Shown here: piece after piece, positions 7,686 to 17,357 of the stretch | Position numbering within the stretch: the stretch's first letter is position 1 | Layout of the letters: each line of letters begins with the position of its first letter | Source of the DNA: Sphingomonas sp. Leaf412 | Lineage (GTDB): Bacteria; Pseudomonadota; Alphaproteobacteria; Sphingomonadales; Sphingomonadaceae | Assembly: GCF_001425405.1 (NCBI RefSeq) | Contig: NZ_LMQP01000001.1 | Span: 325,652 to 389,651 of the forward strand | Length of the DNA stretch: 64,000 nt | Reading direction: 5' to 3' | Program-made: the position numbers and the translations under genes | Notes under the pieces: model-generated | Seen by the model: only the letters and a program-made list of their open reading frames with translations | Told to the model about the DNA's origin: nothing | The model's database searches: none

Positions 7686-10462
7686 GGCTGCGCGACCGAC
7701 GCGGTCGCCGTCGGACCCGCGACCCGTTCCCCCCGCCGCGCCGCGACCCGCGCCACCGCTTCCTCCAGCGGCACGCGCACCACGGGCACCCCCGGCGGGA
7801 AGGCGTCGAGCAGGCGCGAGGGCATCGCGGCGGACAGCAGCACGAACGCCCCGCCGTCGCCGTTGCGCCGCACCAGCCGCCCGAACGCCTGCGCCAGCCG
7901 CGCGCGCACGATCCGATCGTCGTACGCGCTGCCGCCCCCCGCCAGCCGCCGCGCGGCGTGCAGCACGGTGGGCTTGGGCCACGGCACCCCCTCCATCACC
8001 ACCAGCCGCAGCGAATCGCCCGGCACGTCCACCCCGTCGCGCAGCGCGTCGGTGCCGAACAGGCTGGCATGCGCATCGTCGCGGAAGATATCGACGAGGG
8101 TCCCGGTATCGACCGGATCGACATGCTGCGCATGCAGCGGCAGGCCCGCGCGCGCCAGCCGGTCCGCGACGCGCGCATGGACGCCGCGCAGCCGCCGGAT
8201 CGCGGTGAACAGTCCCAGCACGCCGCCGCCCGCCGCCTCGACCAGCCGGGCATAGGCGTTGGCGAGGCTGGCGACGTCCCCGCGCTTCACGTCGGTGACG
8301 ACGATGACCTCGGCGTGCGCAGCGTAATCGAACGGGCTGTCGACCGCGAAATGCCCCGCCCCACGCGGCAGGTGCGGCGCGCCGACGCGCGCCTCCGCCG
8401 TCGTCCAGTCGCCGCCCGCAGTCAGCGTCGCCGACGTAACGAGCGCGCCGTGCGCGGGCTTCAGCACGATCTCCGCGAACGGCTTCGTCGGGTCGAGCCA
8501 GCGGCGGTGGAGCCCCGCGTCGATCTCCCGCCCCTCGATCCGGTCGACCGCCAGCCAGTCGACATGCGCGGGGTCCGCCGGCCCGCCGATCCGCGCCAGC
8601 AGCGACAGCCACGCCGCCACCGTCTCCGCCCGCCAGCCGAGCGAGGCGATCGCGCCCTCCACCCGCGCCCGCGCGGGCGCGTCGAGCCAGTCGGGCGCGT
8701 CGGCCAGCACCGCCTCCATCCGCCGCCCCAGCGCGACCATCGGCCGCAGCAGCGCGTCCAGCGCCTGCGCGCACGCCGCCGCCGCCTCGATCAGCTCGGG
8801 CGACGGCTCGGCCAGCTCGGTCTCCAGCCCGTAGCCCGCATCCGCCCCCGATTCCGCGCGCGCGAAGACCAGGCCGCGCACCGCCGCCAGCAGATGCTCG
8901 ACCGCGCCGAACGGCGCCCCCTCGCCCAGCCGCGCGAGCCAGCCGTCGCTCGCCAGCGCCTGCGCCGCCGCCACGATCTCCTGCACCGCGAGGCCGCCCT
9001 GCTCGTCGTAACTGGCCAGGTCGGACAGGCGCGCCTGCAACCCGCGCCGCCGCCCGCGCGACCCGCTTTCGGGACCGACGATCCAGCGGCGCAGCTCGAT
9101 CGTCTCCTGTCCGGTCAGCGCAGTGCCGAACATCGCGTCGGCGGCATCGAACAGGTGATGCCCCTCGTCGAAGACGTACCGCGTCGGCCGCGTCGACGTC
9201 TCGCGCCCGCGCGCGGCGTTGACCATGACGAGCGCGTGGTTGGCGATGACCAGATCCGCCTCGGCGGACGCGCGCGCGGCATGTTCGATGAAGCATTTGC
9301 GATAATGCGGGCAGCCGGCGTAGACGCACTCCCCGCGCCGGTCGGTCAGCGCGGTGGAGCCGTTACGGCGGAACAGGGTGGTCAGCCATCCGGGCAGGTC
9401 GCCCCCCACCATGTCGCCGTCCGCGCTATACGCCGCCCAGCGCGCGACCAGCTGCGCCAGCACCGCCGCGCGCCCCGCGAACCCGCCCTGCAACGCATCC
9501 TCCAGGTTCAGCAGGCACAGGTAGTTCTCCCGCCCCTTGCGCGTGACGACCTTCGCCTTGCGGACCGCGGGATCGGGGTGGAGCCGCCGCGTCTCGTGCC
9601 CCAACTGGCGTTGCAGCGCCTTGGTATAGGTCGACACCCACACCGCGCCGCCCGCCTGTTCCGCCCACAGGCTGGCGGGCGCGAGATAGCCCAATGTCTT
9701 CCCGATGCCCGTCCCCGCCTCCGCCAGCATCAGGTTCGGCGCGTCGCGCATCATTCGCGGCTGGAACGCGGTGGCCGCCGCGGCGGCATAGGCGCGCTGC
9801 CCCCCGCGCGCCTCCGCCCCCGCACCCGTCAGCCGGTCGAGCCGCTCGCCGATCGCCTCCACCGCCAGCGTGACCGTGCGCGGCGCGGGGCGCGGCGCGC
9901 CCTCCTGCCATTCGGGCAGGCGCGAGAACAGCCAGCGCTCATTCTCCTTCGGCTTCGCGATCCGCTGCGCCACCTGCGGCGCCCACGGCCAGCGCAGTCG
10001 CAGCAAGGATTGCGCCGCGGTCCACGCCCCCTCGCGCTCCGGCCAGTCGGCATCGACGGTGGCGAGCAATCGCTGCGTCGCCGCCAGCAGGAACCCAGCG
10101 ACCGCCGATTCCGCGTCCGGCACCGGCAATCCCGCTGCCTCCGCCAGCCCCTTCGCGGTCGGCACCATGAAGCGCGCGGGATGCAGGAAGGCGAACAGTT
10201 CCAGCACGTCCAGCCCGAAAATGTCGGCATAGCCCAGCCGCTGTCCGATCAGCGGCGCGTTCATCAGCACGACGGGCGTGTCCGCCGCGATCCGGATCGC
10301 CTCCCCCCGCGACACCGCGCGCGTCTCCCCGTCGCGGGCGATCCAGATGCCCGAATGGCTGGCGTGGAGCGCGGGATGGGGGAACGGCGGCACCGCCGGG
10401 AGGTGCGCGAGCGGGAACGGATTGGCAACAGGTAAGTGGCGCGGCGTCAGCGCGTCGGCCAT
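7682..10462 (-). CDS. DinG/XPD-like ATP-dependent DNA helicase with Fe-S cysteines
   Basis: A 926-residue superfamily 2 helicase. Walker A AEAGTGIGKT is near residue 250 and a DEGH box near residue 432. Four cysteines that could hold a 4Fe-4S cluster, as in XPD and DinG, lie between them: one in NYLCLLN and three in ECVYAGCPHYRKCF. The C-terminal helicase half ends with GRLVRRNGDGGAFVLL. About 240 residues precede Walker A, longer than E. coli DinG and of unclear function. The ATG start lies 16 bases inside the AAA ATPase gene, and the stop overlaps the NUDIX start. DinG enzymes unwind 5'-tailed DNA and R-loops. Confidence 0.87.
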   Translation of the reverse strand: MADALTPRHLPVANPFPLAHLPAVPPFPHPALHASHSGIWIARDGETRAVSRGEAIRIAADTPVVLMNAPLIGQRLGYADIFGLDVLELFAFLHPARFMVPTAKGLAEAAGLPVPDAESAVAGFLLAATQRLLATVDADWPEREGAWTAAQSLLRLRWPWAPQVAQRIAKPKENERWLFSRLPEWQEGAPRPAPRTVTLAVEAIGERLDRLTGAGAEARGGQRAYAAAAATAFQPRMMRDAPNLMLAEAGTGIGKTLGYLAPASLWAEQAGGAVWVSTYTKALQRQLGHETRRLHPDPAVRKAKVVTRKGRENYLCLLNLEDALQGGFAGRAAVLAQLVARWAAYSADGDMVGGDLPGWLTTLFRRNGSTALTDRRGECVYAGCPHYRKCFIEHAARASAEADLVIANHALVMVNAARGRETSTRPTRYVFDEGHHLFDAADAMFGTALTGQETIELRRWIVGPESGSRGRRRGLQARLSDLASYDEQGGLAVQEIVAAAQALASDGWLARLGEGAPFGAVEHLLAAVRGLVFARAESGADAGYGLETELAEPSPELIEAAAACAQALDALLRPMVALGRRMEAVLADAPDWLDAPARARVEGAIASLGWRAETVAAWLSLLARIGGPADPAHVDWLAVDRIEGREIDAGLHRRWLDPTKPFAEIVLKPAHGALVTSATLTAGGDWTTAEARVGAPHLPRGAGHFAVDSPFDYAAHAEVIVVTDVKRGDVASLANAYARLVEAAGGGVLGLFTAIRRLRGVHARVADRLARAGLPLHAQHVDPVDTGTLVDIFRDDAHASLFGTDALRDGVDVPGDSLRLVVMEGVPWPKPTVLHAARRLAGGGSAYDDRIVRARLAQAFGRLVRRNGDGGAFVLLSAAMPSRLLDAFPPGVPVVRVPLEEAVARVAARRGERVAGPTATASVAQP

Positions 10463-11598
10463 GTCCAGCGATACGGCGGATCGACGTCGCCGCGCACGAC
10501 GGTCTCGCCGCAATCCTTGTCCAGCCGGAAACGGCGCGCATCGCGATCCGACGCCAGCGCGTCGACCAGCGCCTCGCTATGCGACACCACGACGATCTGG
10601 CACCTCCGCGCCGCTGTCGCCAGCAATCGCGCCAGCGGATCGATCAGCGACGGGTGCAGGCTGGATTCCGGTTCGTTCAGGATCAGCAGTTCGGGCCGGC
10701 TCGGCGCGAGCAACGCGGCGCACAGCAGGATGTACCGCAACGTACCGTCGGACAGCTCGCCCGCGCGCAGCGGGCGCAGCAATCCCCGCTGCCGCATCGC
10801 GACGCTGCCGTCGTCGCCCGGCGCGATCGACGAATCGGGGAAGGCGTCCGCGATCGCGTCGTGGAACGCATCGGCCTCCCCGATCGCGTCGATCGTCGCG
10901 ATCGCCGCGGCCAGATCGGCGCCGTCGTCCGCGAGCGCGGGGGTATAGGTCAGCACCTGCGGCCGCCGCGCCGGCGCACCCGCGTCGGTCCGGAGGTTGT
11001 CGTAGAACCGCCACCCGCGCATCCGCTCGCGCATCAGCAGCAGTTCCAGGCCGTCCTCGCGATCGGCCGAATGCGTCACCATGCTGTCGAACGGGAGCAG
11101 GTCGGTCAGCCCGGTTTTCCATTCGCCCGTTGCCGCGCTGCGCACCCGCACCATGCGGTCGCGCCGCTCCGCGAACAGGTTGGCGCGGCCCAGGGCACCG
11201 CCCGACCACATCGCCTCCACCTTTATTTCCGGATCGAGCGCGAAGGCGCCGCCGCCGCTGGGCAGGCCGAGGTCGATGGCATAGCCCAGGTCAGCACCCG
11301 CGAATCCCAGCCGCAGGCTGACCGGGCCGGACCGAACAATTCCCTGGATCGGCACGTCGCCCGCGCGCATTTCCCGGCTGATCCGTTCCGGCCCCGCCCA
11401 CAGCGTCGACGGCAGCCCGCCCTCGCGCGCCAGCGAGTTGACCAGCCGCCCCTGCGCCACGTCGCCCAGCAGGCGCAGCGCGCGGTAGATGCTCGACTTT
11501 CCCGTCCCGTTCGCCCCGGTGACGATCGTCAGCCGGCCGAGCGGCAGCGCGATGTCCCTGAGCGAGCGATATCCCGATATGGCCAGTTGTTCGATCAT
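10447..11598 (-). CDS. AAA family ATPase (AAA_21/COG4637-like)
   Basis: A 383-residue SMC/ABC-type ATPase. The N-terminus MIEQLAISGYRSLRD leads to Walker A GANGTGKS at residues 28-35. A signature-like ELSDGTLRYI, the Walker B region LLILNEPESSLHP (Asn where most ATPases have Asp, which I recall as common in this subfamily) and the switch VVVSHSEALVDAL follow. No TOPRIM nuclease domain of OLD proteins is present, so it is a stand-alone ATPase. It opens the chain of overlapping genes with the DinG-like helicase, suggesting a DNA-related function. It is divergent from sucC. Confidence 0.83.
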   Translation of the reverse strand: MIEQLAISGYRSLRDIALPLGRLTIVTGANGTGKSSIYRALRLLGDVAQGRLVNSLAREGGLPSTLWAGPERISREMRAGDVPIQGIVRSGPVSLRLGFAGADLGYAIDLGLPSGGGAFALDPEIKVEAMWSGGALGRANLFAERRDRMVRVRSAATGEWKTGLTDLLPFDSMVTHSADREDGLELLLMRERMRGWRFYDNLRTDAGAPARRPQVLTYTPALADDGADLAAAIATIDAIGEADAFHDAIADAFPDSSIAPGDDGSVAMRQRGLLRPLRAGELSDGTLRYILLCAALLAPSRPELLILNEPESSLHPSLIDPLARLLATAARRCQIVVVSHSEALVDALASDRDARRFRLDKDCGETVVRGDVDPPYRWTWPTR

Positions 11599-11671
11599 CG
11601 CCCGTCCCCGCCCGCTTCCGCCGCATCGCGCCGTGGGGGTGGATTCGCCCTCCCCCATGTGCTTTAGGCCC

Positions 11672-11689
11672 GGATAACTCCCGTTATCC
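11672..11689. promoter_or_regulatory. perfect palindrome GGATAAC-N4-GTTATCC before sucC
   Basis: A 7-bp perfect inverted repeat with a 4-base spacer ends 15 bp before the sucC start codon, in the gap shared with the divergent AAA ATPase gene. It could be an operator or a hairpin in the sucC leader. No regulator can be assigned. Confidence 0.45.
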
Positions 11690-11704
11690 TGAGGTAGCGC
11701 CCCC

Positions 11705-12904
<1,200 letters not shown>

Positions 12905-12913
12905 GACAAGGGC

Positions 12914-13156
12914 ATGAGCGACAACGTCGAGAAGCTGATGCCGGAGCATCTCAAGCGCTTCCAGGGAACGCTCGACCGGATCGAGCGCGACCTGCGCGAA
13001 GTGAAGGGGCGCGTGGCCAACCTTGAGGGCGGCCAGGCGTCGATCATCCAGCATCTCGCCCATTTCTCGGCGGCGGACGCGGCCCAGCAACTGACGATCG
13101 ACAATATCAGCGACCGGCTCGACCGGATCGAACGACGGCTCGAACTGGCGAGCTGA
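12914..13156 (+). CDS. small coiled-coil protein of unknown function
   Basis: An 80-residue charged protein beginning [16 protein letters not shown]. It has heptad-like spacing ([19 protein letters not shown] and [15 protein letters not shown]), suggesting a helical coiled coil. There is no signal peptide or membrane segment. It starts 9 bases after the sucC stop and is followed closely by etfB, so it is probably cotranscribed. I do not recognise a family with a known role. Confidence 0.75.
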   Translation: MSDNVEKLMPEHLKRFQGTLDRIERDLREVKGRVANLEGGQASIIQHLAHFSAADAAQQLTIDNISDRLDRIERRLELAS

Positions 13157-13201
13157 TCTTCCTCCCCGGGAAAAGCGCGCACAGGTCTTTTGGAGAGAGC
13201 A

Positions 13202-13948
13202 ATGAAGGTAATCGTGCCGGTCAAGCGCGTGCTTGACTATAACGTGAAGCCCCGCGTGAAGGCGGACGGGTCGGGCGTCGACCTGGCCAACGTCAAGATG
13301 TCGATGAACCCTTTCGACGAGATCGCGGTCGAGGAGGCGATCCGCCTGAAGGACAAGGGCGTGACCGAGATCGTCGTCGTCTCGATCGGCGAGGCGAAGG
13401 CGCAGGAGACGCTGCGCACCGCGCTGGCGATGGGCGCCGACCGCGCCATCCTGGTGACGTCGGAGGAGAAGGTGGAGCCGCTGGGCGTCGCCAAGCTGCT
13501 CGCCAAGATCGTCGAGGAGGAACAGCCGCACCTGGTGATCCTCGGCAAGCAGGCGATCGACGACGACAATAATCAAACCGGGCAGATGCTCGCGGGGCTG
13601 CTCGGCTGGGGCCAGGCAACCTTCGCGTCGAAGGTCGAACTGTCCGCCGACACCGTGAAGGTGACGCGCGAGGTCGACGGCGGTCTGGAGACGGACAGCT
13701 TCAAGCTGCCCGCGATCGTCACCACCGACCTGCGCCTGAACGAGCCGCGCTACGCCTCGCTGCCCAACATCATGAAGGCGAAGTCGAAGCCGCTCGCGCA
13801 GAAGACGCCCGCCGACTACGGCGTCGACGTGACGCCGCGCCTGAAGACGCTGAAGGTCGTCGAACCGGCCAAGCGCACCGCGGGCGTGAAGGTCGCGGAC
13901 GTCGACGAGCTGGTCGGCAAGCTGAAGGCCATGGGCATCGCGAAGTAG
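13202..13948 (+). CDS. etfB: electron transfer flavoprotein beta subunit
   Basis: A 248-residue protein starting [19 protein letters not shown], with the ETF-beta pattern [22 protein letters not shown], the AMGADRAIL segment and the conserved stretch [21 protein letters not shown]. With EtfA it carries electrons from acyl-CoA and other dehydrogenases to ETF:quinone oxidoreductase. The start at 13202 has GGAGAG a few bases upstream; an in-frame start twelve bases earlier is less well placed. It lies directly before etfA, separated by a dispersed repeat. Confidence 0.97.
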   Translation: MKVIVPVKRVLDYNVKPRVKADGSGVDLANVKMSMNPFDEIAVEEAIRLKDKGVTEIVVVSIGEAKAQETLRTALAMGADRAILVTSEEKVEPLGVAKLLAKIVEEEQPHLVILGKQAIDDDNNQTGQMLAGLLGWGQATFASKVELSADTVKVTREVDGGLETDSFKLPAIVTTDLRLNEPRYASLPNIMKAKSKPLAQKTPADYGVDVTPRLKTLKVVEPAKRTAGVKVADVDELVGKLKAMGIAK

Positions 13949-13970
13949 CACGGGGCATCCGCCCCACCCC

Positions 13971-14044
13971 CGTTCGGGCTGAGCGCAGGCGAAGCCCACG
14001 CACCGCCGTTCGGACGAGCCCTTCGACGTCGCTCAGGGCGAACG
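13971..14044. repeat. dispersed palindromic repeat, family A, copy 1
   Basis: Imperfect inverted repeat whose ends read CGTTCGGGCTGAGCG and CGTCGCTCAGGGCGAACG. Related copies lie at 32589-32664 and 61585-61659. It occupies most of the gap between etfB and etfA and could fold in the mRNA between the two genes. Confidence 0.8.
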
Positions 14045-14070
14045 AATCGCGGGATTGAGAGGATAGACAG

Positions 14071-15000
14071 ATGAAGACTCTCGTTTGGGTCGAGCACGAC
14101 GGTTCGGCCGTCAAGGACGCCACGCTTTCCGCGGTCACCGCGGCATCGAAACTCGGCGAGGTCCATCTGCTGGTCGTCGGGCAGGGCGTCGACGCGGTCG
14201 CGCAGGCGGCGGCGAAGATCGCGGGCGTGGGCAAGGTCCACGTCGCCGACGACGCCGCCTACGCGCATGCGCTGGCGGAGAATGTCGCGCCGCTGATCGT
14301 GGAACTGATGGGCCACCACGACGCCTTCGTCGCGCCCGCGACGACGACCGCGAAATCGATCGCGCCGCGCGTCGCGGCGATGCTGGACGTGATGCAGATC
14401 AGCGAGATCCTGTCGGTGGAGGGCGAGGACACGTTCACGCGCCCGATCTACGCCGGCAACGCGATCGCGACGGTCCAGTCGTCGGATGCGAAGAAGGTAA
14501 TCACCATCCGCGGCACCGCGTTCGACAAGGCCGCGACCGAGGGCGGCTCGGGCACGATCGAGGCGGTCGCCTCCACCGGCGACAAGGGCCTGTCGACGTT
14601 CGAGGGGCAGGAGATCGCGGAGATGACACGCCCCGAGCTGACCAGCGCGAAGATCATCGTGTCGGGCGGCCGCGCGCTGGGTTCGGGCGAGAAGTTCGTC
14701 GAGCTGATCGAGCCGCTGGCCGACAAGCTCGGCGCGGGCGTCGGCGCCAGCCGCGCCGCGGTCGACGCGGGCTACGTCCCCAACGACTATCAGGTCGGCC
14801 AGACCGGCAAGATCGTCGCCCCCGAGGTCTATATCGCGGTCGGCATCTCCGGCGCGATCCAGCACCTGGCGGGAATGAAGGACAGCAAGACCATCATCGC
14901 GATCAACAAGGACGAGGACGCCCCGATCTTCCAGGTCGCGGACATCGGCCTGGTCGGCGACCTGTTCAAGCTGGTGCCGGAGCTGACGCAGAAGCTGTGA
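14071..15000 (+). CDS. etfA: electron transfer flavoprotein alpha subunit
   Basis: A 309-residue protein with the EtfA N-terminal half ([19 protein letters not shown]) and the C-terminal FAD-binding domain: [60 protein letters not shown] and [23 protein letters not shown]. It holds FAD and works as a heterodimer with EtfB in electron delivery to the quinone pool. GAGAGGATA precedes the ATG. A PhyH-family gene begins only three bases after its stop. Confidence 0.97.
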   Translation: MKTLVWVEHDGSAVKDATLSAVTAASKLGEVHLLVVGQGVDAVAQAAAKIAGVGKVHVADDAAYAHALAENVAPLIVELMGHHDAFVAPATTTAKSIAPRVAAMLDVMQISEILSVEGEDTFTRPIYAGNAIATVQSSDAKKVITIRGTAFDKAATEGGSGTIEAVASTGDKGLSTFEGQEIAEMTRPELTSAKIIVSGGRALGSGEKFVELIEPLADKLGAGVGASRAAVDAGYVPNDYQVGQTGKIVAPEVYIAVGISGAIQHLAGMKDSKTIIAINKDEDAPIFQVADIGLVGDLFKLVPELTQKL

Positions 15001-15003
15001 GGA

Positions 15004-15765
15004 ATGGAGCGTAGCTCCAACCCGGTGCCGGAGCGAAGCGACGGCACACAGCCACGGCCGGCCGGCGCCGCTACGGCGGCGTTCGACGACGCGGGATTAA
15101 CTCCCGCGTCGGCCCTGCGGTTTGGTGCCGACGGCGCGGCATTCCATCCCGGCGTCTCACTTTCCCTCCTCGCGGATATCCATGCGACAGTCGCGGAGTC
15201 GGACCGGGCCGGTGTGCGGCTCACCGGGGTCGCGGAGTTATCCGCACTGCTGACGGACGGCCCGATCGCGTCCGTCGCGACGCATCACATCGGCCCGGCG
15301 GCGCGCCCGGTACGCGCAGTGCTGTTCGACAAATCCGCGACCGTCAACTGGTCGCTGGGCTGGCATCAGGATCGCACGATCGCTGTTCGTGCACGGCTGG
15401 AAACCCCCGGCTTCGGTCCGTGGACGGTCAAGCAGGGCATCCTGCACGTCGCCCCACCGTTCGACATCATAGCCGGAATGGCGACGCTGCGCATCCATCT
15501 CGACGATGTCGACGACGACAATTCGCCGCTGCTGATCGCGCCGGGATCGCATCGACTGGGGTTGATCGCGGAACCGAAGATCGCCGATGCCGTCATGCAG
15601 TGCGGGACCGCCACCTGTCTGGCCACCCGCGGCGACGTCTGGGCCTATGCAACGCCGATCCTTCACGCGTCCGCCGCCGCGGCGCGTCCGCGCCGGCGAC
15701 GTGTATTGCAGGTCGACTATGCGGCGGCCGATCTACCCGGCGGCCTGGAATGGCTCGGCGTGTGA
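15004..15765 (+). CDS. phytanoyl-CoA dioxygenase (PhyH) family protein
   Basis: A 253-residue Fe(II)/2-oxoglutarate-type oxygenase. The facial triad is visible as WHQDR (His and Asp) and PILHAS (second His), with an Arg-rich [11 protein letters not shown] where the 2-oxoglutarate-binding Arg is expected; [13 protein letters not shown] is also typical. The substrate is unknown. The first ~15 codons lie in two hairpins (15005-15019 and 15025-15047) and look unlike protein sequence; GTG at 15025 is an alternative start, and no later ATG comes before the core. It may be expressed with etfBA. Confidence 0.75.
   Translation: MERSSNPVPERSDGTQPRPAGAATAAFDDAGLTPASALRFGADGAAFHPGVSLSLLADIHATVAESDRAGVRLTGVAELSALLTDGPIASVATHHIGPAARPVRAVLFDKSATVNWSLGWHQDRTIAVRARLETPGFGPWTVKQGILHVAPPFDIIAGMATLRIHLDDVDDDNSPLLIAPGSHRLGLIAEPKIADAVMQCGTATCLATRGDVWAYATPILHASAAAARPRRRRVLQVDYAAADLPGGLEWLGV
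15005..15047. repeat. two adjacent hairpins just after etfA
   Basis: TGGAGC-GTA-GCTCCA at 15005-15019 and GTGCCG-N11-CGGCAC at 15025-15047 are consecutive perfect inverted repeats. They overlap the predicted start of the PhyH-like gene and may end or attenuate the etf transcript. There is no T-tract. Confidence 0.5.
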
Positions 15766-15811
15766 GGGACGCCACTGGCATCCCGCCCTCACCCGTGTAG
15801 TCTCGCGCCCC

Positions 15812-16912
15812 ATGATCCTCCCCCTCATCGCCCTTCTCGCCCAGGCCCCCGCCACGGGTCAGGCCACCCCGCCCGCCAACGCCAGCACGCCCACGCCGCC
15901 CACGTCGCGCTGGCCGACGAAGGAAGCGGACTTCACGATCCGCAATTTCGCGTTCCGCTCGGGCGAGAAACTGCCCGCGCTGAAGATCCACTACACCACG
16001 CTCGGCTCGCCGCATCGGGACAAGGCGGGCAGGATCGACAATGCGGTGATGGTCCTCCACGGCACCGGCGGCACGGGAAAGCAGTTCCTCAGCCCGCAAT
16101 TCGCCGACCGCCTCTACGGCCCGGGCCAGCCGCTCGACATCCGCCGCTATTTCATCATCCTGCCCGACAATATCGGCCACGGCGCCTCGTCGAAGCCGTC
16201 CGACGGCCTCGGCCCCGCCTTCCCGCGCTACACCTACGACGACATGGTCGCGGCGCAGCACGCGCTGCTGACCGACGGCCTCGGCATCGCGAAGATGCGC
16301 CTCGTCATGGGCACGTCGATGGGGTGCATGCACGCGTTCGTGTGGGGCGAGACCTATCCCGATTTCGCGCGCGCGCTGATGCCGCTGGCGTGCGAGCCGG
16401 TGGAGATCGCGGGGCTGAACCGCATGTGGCGGCAACTGGCGATCGACGCGATCCGGGCCGATCCGGCGTGGGCGGGCGGGCGCTACACAACGCAGCCGGT
16501 GCAGGGCCTGCGCGCCGCCGCGTCGCTGCTGTTCGTCGCCGGCGGCGCGCCCTTGTGGTTGCAGGCGCAATTCCCGACCCGCGACGCGGCGGAGGGCTAT
16601 GCGCGCCAGCGGGTCGCCGCGTCGATCGCGGGGCTGGACGCCAACGACCTGATCCGGGCGCTCGATTCGTCGCGCACCTACGATCCGTGGCCGCGGCTGG
16701 AGGCGATCACGGCGCCCGTCGCCTGGGTCAATTCGGCGGACGACTTCATCAATCCGCGCGGGCTGGACTATCCCGCGCGCGCGGTGAAGCGGATGCACGA
16801 CGCCACGTTCCGGATGATCCCCGAAACCGCGGACACGCGCGGCCACGGGACGCATACGTGGGCGGTCAACTGGACGGACGACCTGACGAAACTGCTGGCG
16901 CGGACGCAGTAG
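15812..16912 (+). CDS. alpha/beta hydrolase of the homoserine O-acetyltransferase (MetX) type
   Basis: A 366-residue protein with a likely signal peptide (MILPLIALLAQAPATG) and a Pro/Thr-rich linker. The alpha/beta-hydrolase core shows VMVLHGTGGTG (oxyanion hole), nucleophile elbow MGTSMGCMHA, acid in WVNSADDFINP and His in GHGTHTW. The arrangement matches the MetX family, but the secretion signal argues against a cytosolic methionine-pathway enzyme; it is more likely an exported hydrolase or acyltransferase. Its last 47 bases overlap the convergent NTF2-like gene. Confidence 0.8.
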   Translation: MILPLIALLAQAPATGQATPPANASTPTPPTSRWPTKEADFTIRNFAFRSGEKLPALKIHYTTLGSPHRDKAGRIDNAVMVLHGTGGTGKQFLSPQFADRLYGPGQPLDIRRYFIILPDNIGHGASSKPSDGLGPAFPRYTYDDMVAAQHALLTDGLGIAKMRLVMGTSMGCMHAFVWGETYPDFARALMPLACEPVEIAGLNRMWRQLAIDAIRADPAWAGGRYTTQPVQGLRAAASLLFVAGGAPLWLQAQFPTRDAAEGYARQRVAASIAGLDANDLIRALDSSRTYDPWPRLEAITAPVAWVNSADDFINPRGLDYPARAVKRMHDATFRMIPETADTRGHGTHTWAVNWTDDLTKLLARTQ

Positions 16913-17357
16913 CGACGTCGCGGGCGGACACGTGGTTGACCGTCACCACCCACCGCCCCGCCCGCTTGCGCCACAGCCGCGTGTTGATCCCTTCGGTCAC
17001 GCGCGCGCCGCGGATCAGGCGATAGCGCCCGACCAGCATCGCCGCATCGGGCGCCAGGATATCGACCGCCATGTCGTGGAAATGCAGGGTCCCGCGCGCC
17101 GCCGCCGACGCGCCGTAATCGCGCACATAATGGTCCAGCGTCCCCTGCCACCCGTCCTGCACCACCCCGCCGGAGGCGAAGATGACGTCCGGGTCGGCGA
17201 ACCCGGCCATGTAGCCGCGAAAGTCGCCGCGGTTCCACGCCGCCTCCATCCGCGCCACGGTCGCCAGGATCGCGGCACGCTCCTGCGCCGGGGTCGCCGC
17301 GGCGGGGGCGGCGAGGACCGCCAGCGCGACGAACGGCAGGCCGATCCGCGCGCTCAC
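16866..17357 (-). CDS. secreted SnoaL/DUF4440-like (NTF2 fold) protein
   Basis: A 163-residue protein with a signal peptide (ARIGLPFVALAVLAAPAAA) and an NTF2-like domain: ILATVARMEAAWNRGDFRGYMAGF, ITLH-like strands and RWVVTVNHVS. Such domains bind small molecules or act as accessory enzymes; no catalytic assignment is possible. The GTG start overlaps the TGA of the carboxylesterase gene (GTGA), so the two are coupled. Its 3' end overlaps the convergent hydrolase gene by 47 bases. Confidence 0.75.
   Translation of the reverse strand: MSARIGLPFVALAVLAAPAAATPAQERAAILATVARMEAAWNRGDFRGYMAGFADPDVIFASGGVVQDGWQGTLDHYVRDYGASAAARGTLHFHDMAVDILAPDAAMLVGRYRLIRGARVTEGINTRLWRKRAGRWVVTVNHVSARDVATASAPAVSSGRPSS

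Noticed and set aside
7631..10435. 934-codon plus-strand frame
   Set aside because: Antisense shadow of the DinG-like helicase; low-complexity composition.
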